Assembly (NCBI GenBank): GCA_002451015.1
Contig: DKBB01000064.1
Coordinates: 2,533 to 10,065, forward strand
DNA: 7,533 nt
Source of the DNA: Acidobacteria bacterium UBA6911
GTDB lineage: Bacteria > Acidobacteriota > UBA6911
Direction: 5' to 3'
A program made the position numbers and the translations under genes. This document shows positions 6,501 through 7,533 of the stretch, in pieces. The notes under the pieces are model-generated. The model searched no databases, was not told where the DNA came from, and saw only the letters and a program-made list of their open reading frames with translations. The stretch's first letter is position 1. Every line of letters starts with the position of its first letter.

Positions 6501-7361
6501 ATGAATAAAGCGGCAACACAGGACAAATCGATTATCAAGACCGTCAAATATGAAGTTCTGAGGTACAATCCCGCCGGAAACGAAGCGCCGTACCTGGAAA
6601 ACTACTCGGTTCCCGTTACAAAGGGCATGACCGTTCTGGACGGCCTGAACTGGATAAAGGAGCATCTCGATTCTTCTCTTTCATGGCGTTCGTCGTGCCG
6701 TATGGGGATATGCGGATCGTGTGGCATGTTCATTAACGGTTTGCCGCGTCTTGCCTGCAACAACCAGATTGTGCATCTGCATTCCGATCGTATCGTTGTC
6801 AAGCCGCTTCCCAATTATGACATCATCCGGGACCTAGTTCCCGATCTGGAGAGCCTTTTCAACAAACATCGGTCCGTCAAGCCGCACCTGATCCGAAAAG
6901 ACCCGCAGGAACAGGACAATCCGACGGGGGAATTTTTTCAGTCCCAGCAGGAATTGTTGAACTACATTCAATTCGCTTACTGCATTAAATGCGGGCTCTG
7001 TATGTCCGCGTGCCCGACGGTTGCCACTTCAGAAGATTACACAGGGCCGCAGCCCCTCACGGCAGGGTGGCGGTATATGTCGGATTCACGGGATGAAGGA
7101 TATGAACAGCGACAGGAGGTCCTCTTTTCCAGCCACGGTGTCTACCGCTGCCATTTTGCCGGTGCCTGCTCCCAGGTATGCCCCAAGGGCGTGGATCCCG
7201 CCCTCGCAATCCAGATGGCAAAGAGGGATGCTTTTATGCGGGGATTCGGGTTTGGAAAAAAACGGCAGGCTCGTTCCTTAGCTCCCCCGGTTCAGGACTG
7301 GACCCCCAAGGGCGATATTCCCGCAGCTCCTGAAAAAACAGTGCCTCAGAAATCGGAATAA
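6501..7361 (+). CDS. sdhB: Succinate dehydrogenase/fumarate reductase iron-sulfur subunit
   Basis: Electron-transfer subunit that links the flavin to quinone through three iron-sulfur clusters. In the 286-residue product, the plant-type ferredoxin domain holds the [2Fe-2S] ligands Cys66, Cys71, Cys74 and Cys86 (SSCRMGICGSCG, then LPRLAC). The C-terminal domain has CIKCGLCMSACP (161-172) and CHFAGACSQVCPKG (217-230). By the E. coli pattern, Cys161, 164, 167 and 227 hold [4Fe-4S], and Cys171, 217 and 223 hold [3Fe-4S]. His218, next to Cys217, is kept; the tryptophan pair of E. coli SdhB after the CP motif is absent, as in FrdB. A tail of about 35 residues rich in Pro, Lys and Glu follows the fold and makes the protein longer than usual. 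The reading frame stays open back to 6144 through sdhD, but ATG 6501 has GGAG at 6490-6493 and starts exactly where the family does. Last gene of the operon; frdB is an alternative name. Confidence 0.95.
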   Translation: MNKAATQDKSIIKTVKYEVLRYNPAGNEAPYLENYSVPVTKGMTVLDGLNWIKEHLDSSLSWRSSCRMGICGSCGMFINGLPRLACNNQIVHLHSDRIVVKPLPNYDIIRDLVPDLESLFNKHRSVKPHLIRKDPQEQDNPTGEFFQSQQELLNYIQFAYCIKCGLCMSACPTVATSEDYTGPQPLTAGWRYMSDSRDEGYEQRQEVLFSSHGVYRCHFAGACSQVCPKGVDPALAIQMAKRDAFMRGFGFGKKRQARSLAPPVQDWTPKGDIPAAPEKTVPQKSE

Positions 7362-7367
7362 AACCAG

Positions 7368-7410
7368 CGGGGTGTGTCGACCGGACTGCAGGCTACACCC
7401 CGATTTTTTT
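7368..7410 (+). terminator. Rho-independent terminator of the complex II operon
   Basis: CGGGGTGT (7368-7375) pairs perfectly with ACACCCCG (7395-7402) around a 19-base loop, followed by A and seven Ts (7404-7410). It starts 7 bp after the sdhB stop. The right arm and T-tract lie inside the last codons and stop of the convergent tatD gene. Read on the minus strand, the same hairpin is followed by a weaker run of four Ts (complement of 7360-7363), so it may serve both genes. Confidence 0.85.
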
Positions 7411-7533
7411 GCCGTAAAGACGCCGGGTATTTTCCAGTACGACCTCAGCGACATCCTCTTCCCGTATACCCTTCAGTTCCGCAATCGCTGTTACGACGAT
7501 TCGGGCATTTGCGGGTTCATTGCGCTCCTGAGG
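7393..7533 (-). CDS. tatD: TatD-family metal-dependent hydrolase, C-terminal fragment (cut by window edge)
   Basis: The minus strand is open from the window edge to a TAG (complement of 7393-7395), giving the last 46 residues of a protein. The fragment reads RNEPANARIVVTAIAELKGI, then EEDVAEVVLENTRRLYG. This matches the C-terminus of TatD-type hydrolases (Arg-Asn-Glu-Pro-Ala, then iAelKGi, then eevae, then N-x-x-RLF/Y), a TIM-barrel family of metal-dependent DNases and deacylases. The metal-binding residues lie in the missing part, so activity cannot be judged. It converges on sdhB with a 31-bp gap and shares the hairpin between them. No sign of damage. Confidence 0.82.
   Translation of the reverse strand, partial: PQERNEPANARIVVTAIAELKGIREEDVAEVVLENTRRLYGKKIGV

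Overview
The window is a stretch of ordinary bacterial chromosome with moderate GC by eye. It holds six complete protein genes and the tail of a seventh. I found no mobile element, CRISPR array, tRNA or rRNA. The genes suggest a Gram-negative-type, respiring bacterium. The ribosomal protein S1 has six S1 domains with acidic extensions at both ends, and the respiratory enzyme has two short membrane subunits. Desulfobacterota or an Acidobacteriota-like lineage would fit, but the sequence alone does not fix the phylum.

Layout from left to right. (1) The minus-strand gene rpsA (73-1917) encodes ribosomal protein S1. A perfect 14-bp inverted repeat lies just past its 3' end. Two candidate promoters and a small leader hairpin lie upstream of it. 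(2) A 503-bp divergent intergenic region (1918-2420) separates rpsA from a plus-strand gene. Its right half contains several inverted repeats, two of which are mutually exclusive, a five-residue mini-ORF and a 22-bp palindrome. (3) The plus-strand gene at 2421-3626 encodes a class I PLP-dependent aminotransferase, probably aspartate-type, and is followed by a strong hairpin. (4) A 264-bp non-coding stretch leads into a four-gene plus-strand operon (3940-7361). It encodes a complete succinate dehydrogenase/fumarate reductase (complex II) in the order flavoprotein (A), two membrane anchors (C, D), iron-sulfur protein (B). (5) The operon ends at a good rho-independent terminator. Half of this hairpin lies inside the last codons of a convergent minus-strand gene, the C-terminus of a TatD-family metal-dependent hydrolase, which runs off the right edge.

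Working together: the complex II genes are tightly packed, with gaps of 25, 8 and 2 bp and good Shine-Dalgarno sites, so they are very likely co-transcribed. All cofactor ligands in A and B are present. The C and D subunits carry enough transmembrane histidines for one or possibly two b hemes. The B subunit lacks the quinone-site tryptophan of E. coli SdhB. The sequence does not show which direction (succinate oxidation or fumarate reduction) the enzyme favours. I found no clearly novel system. The least explained element is the structured leader in front of the aminotransferase.
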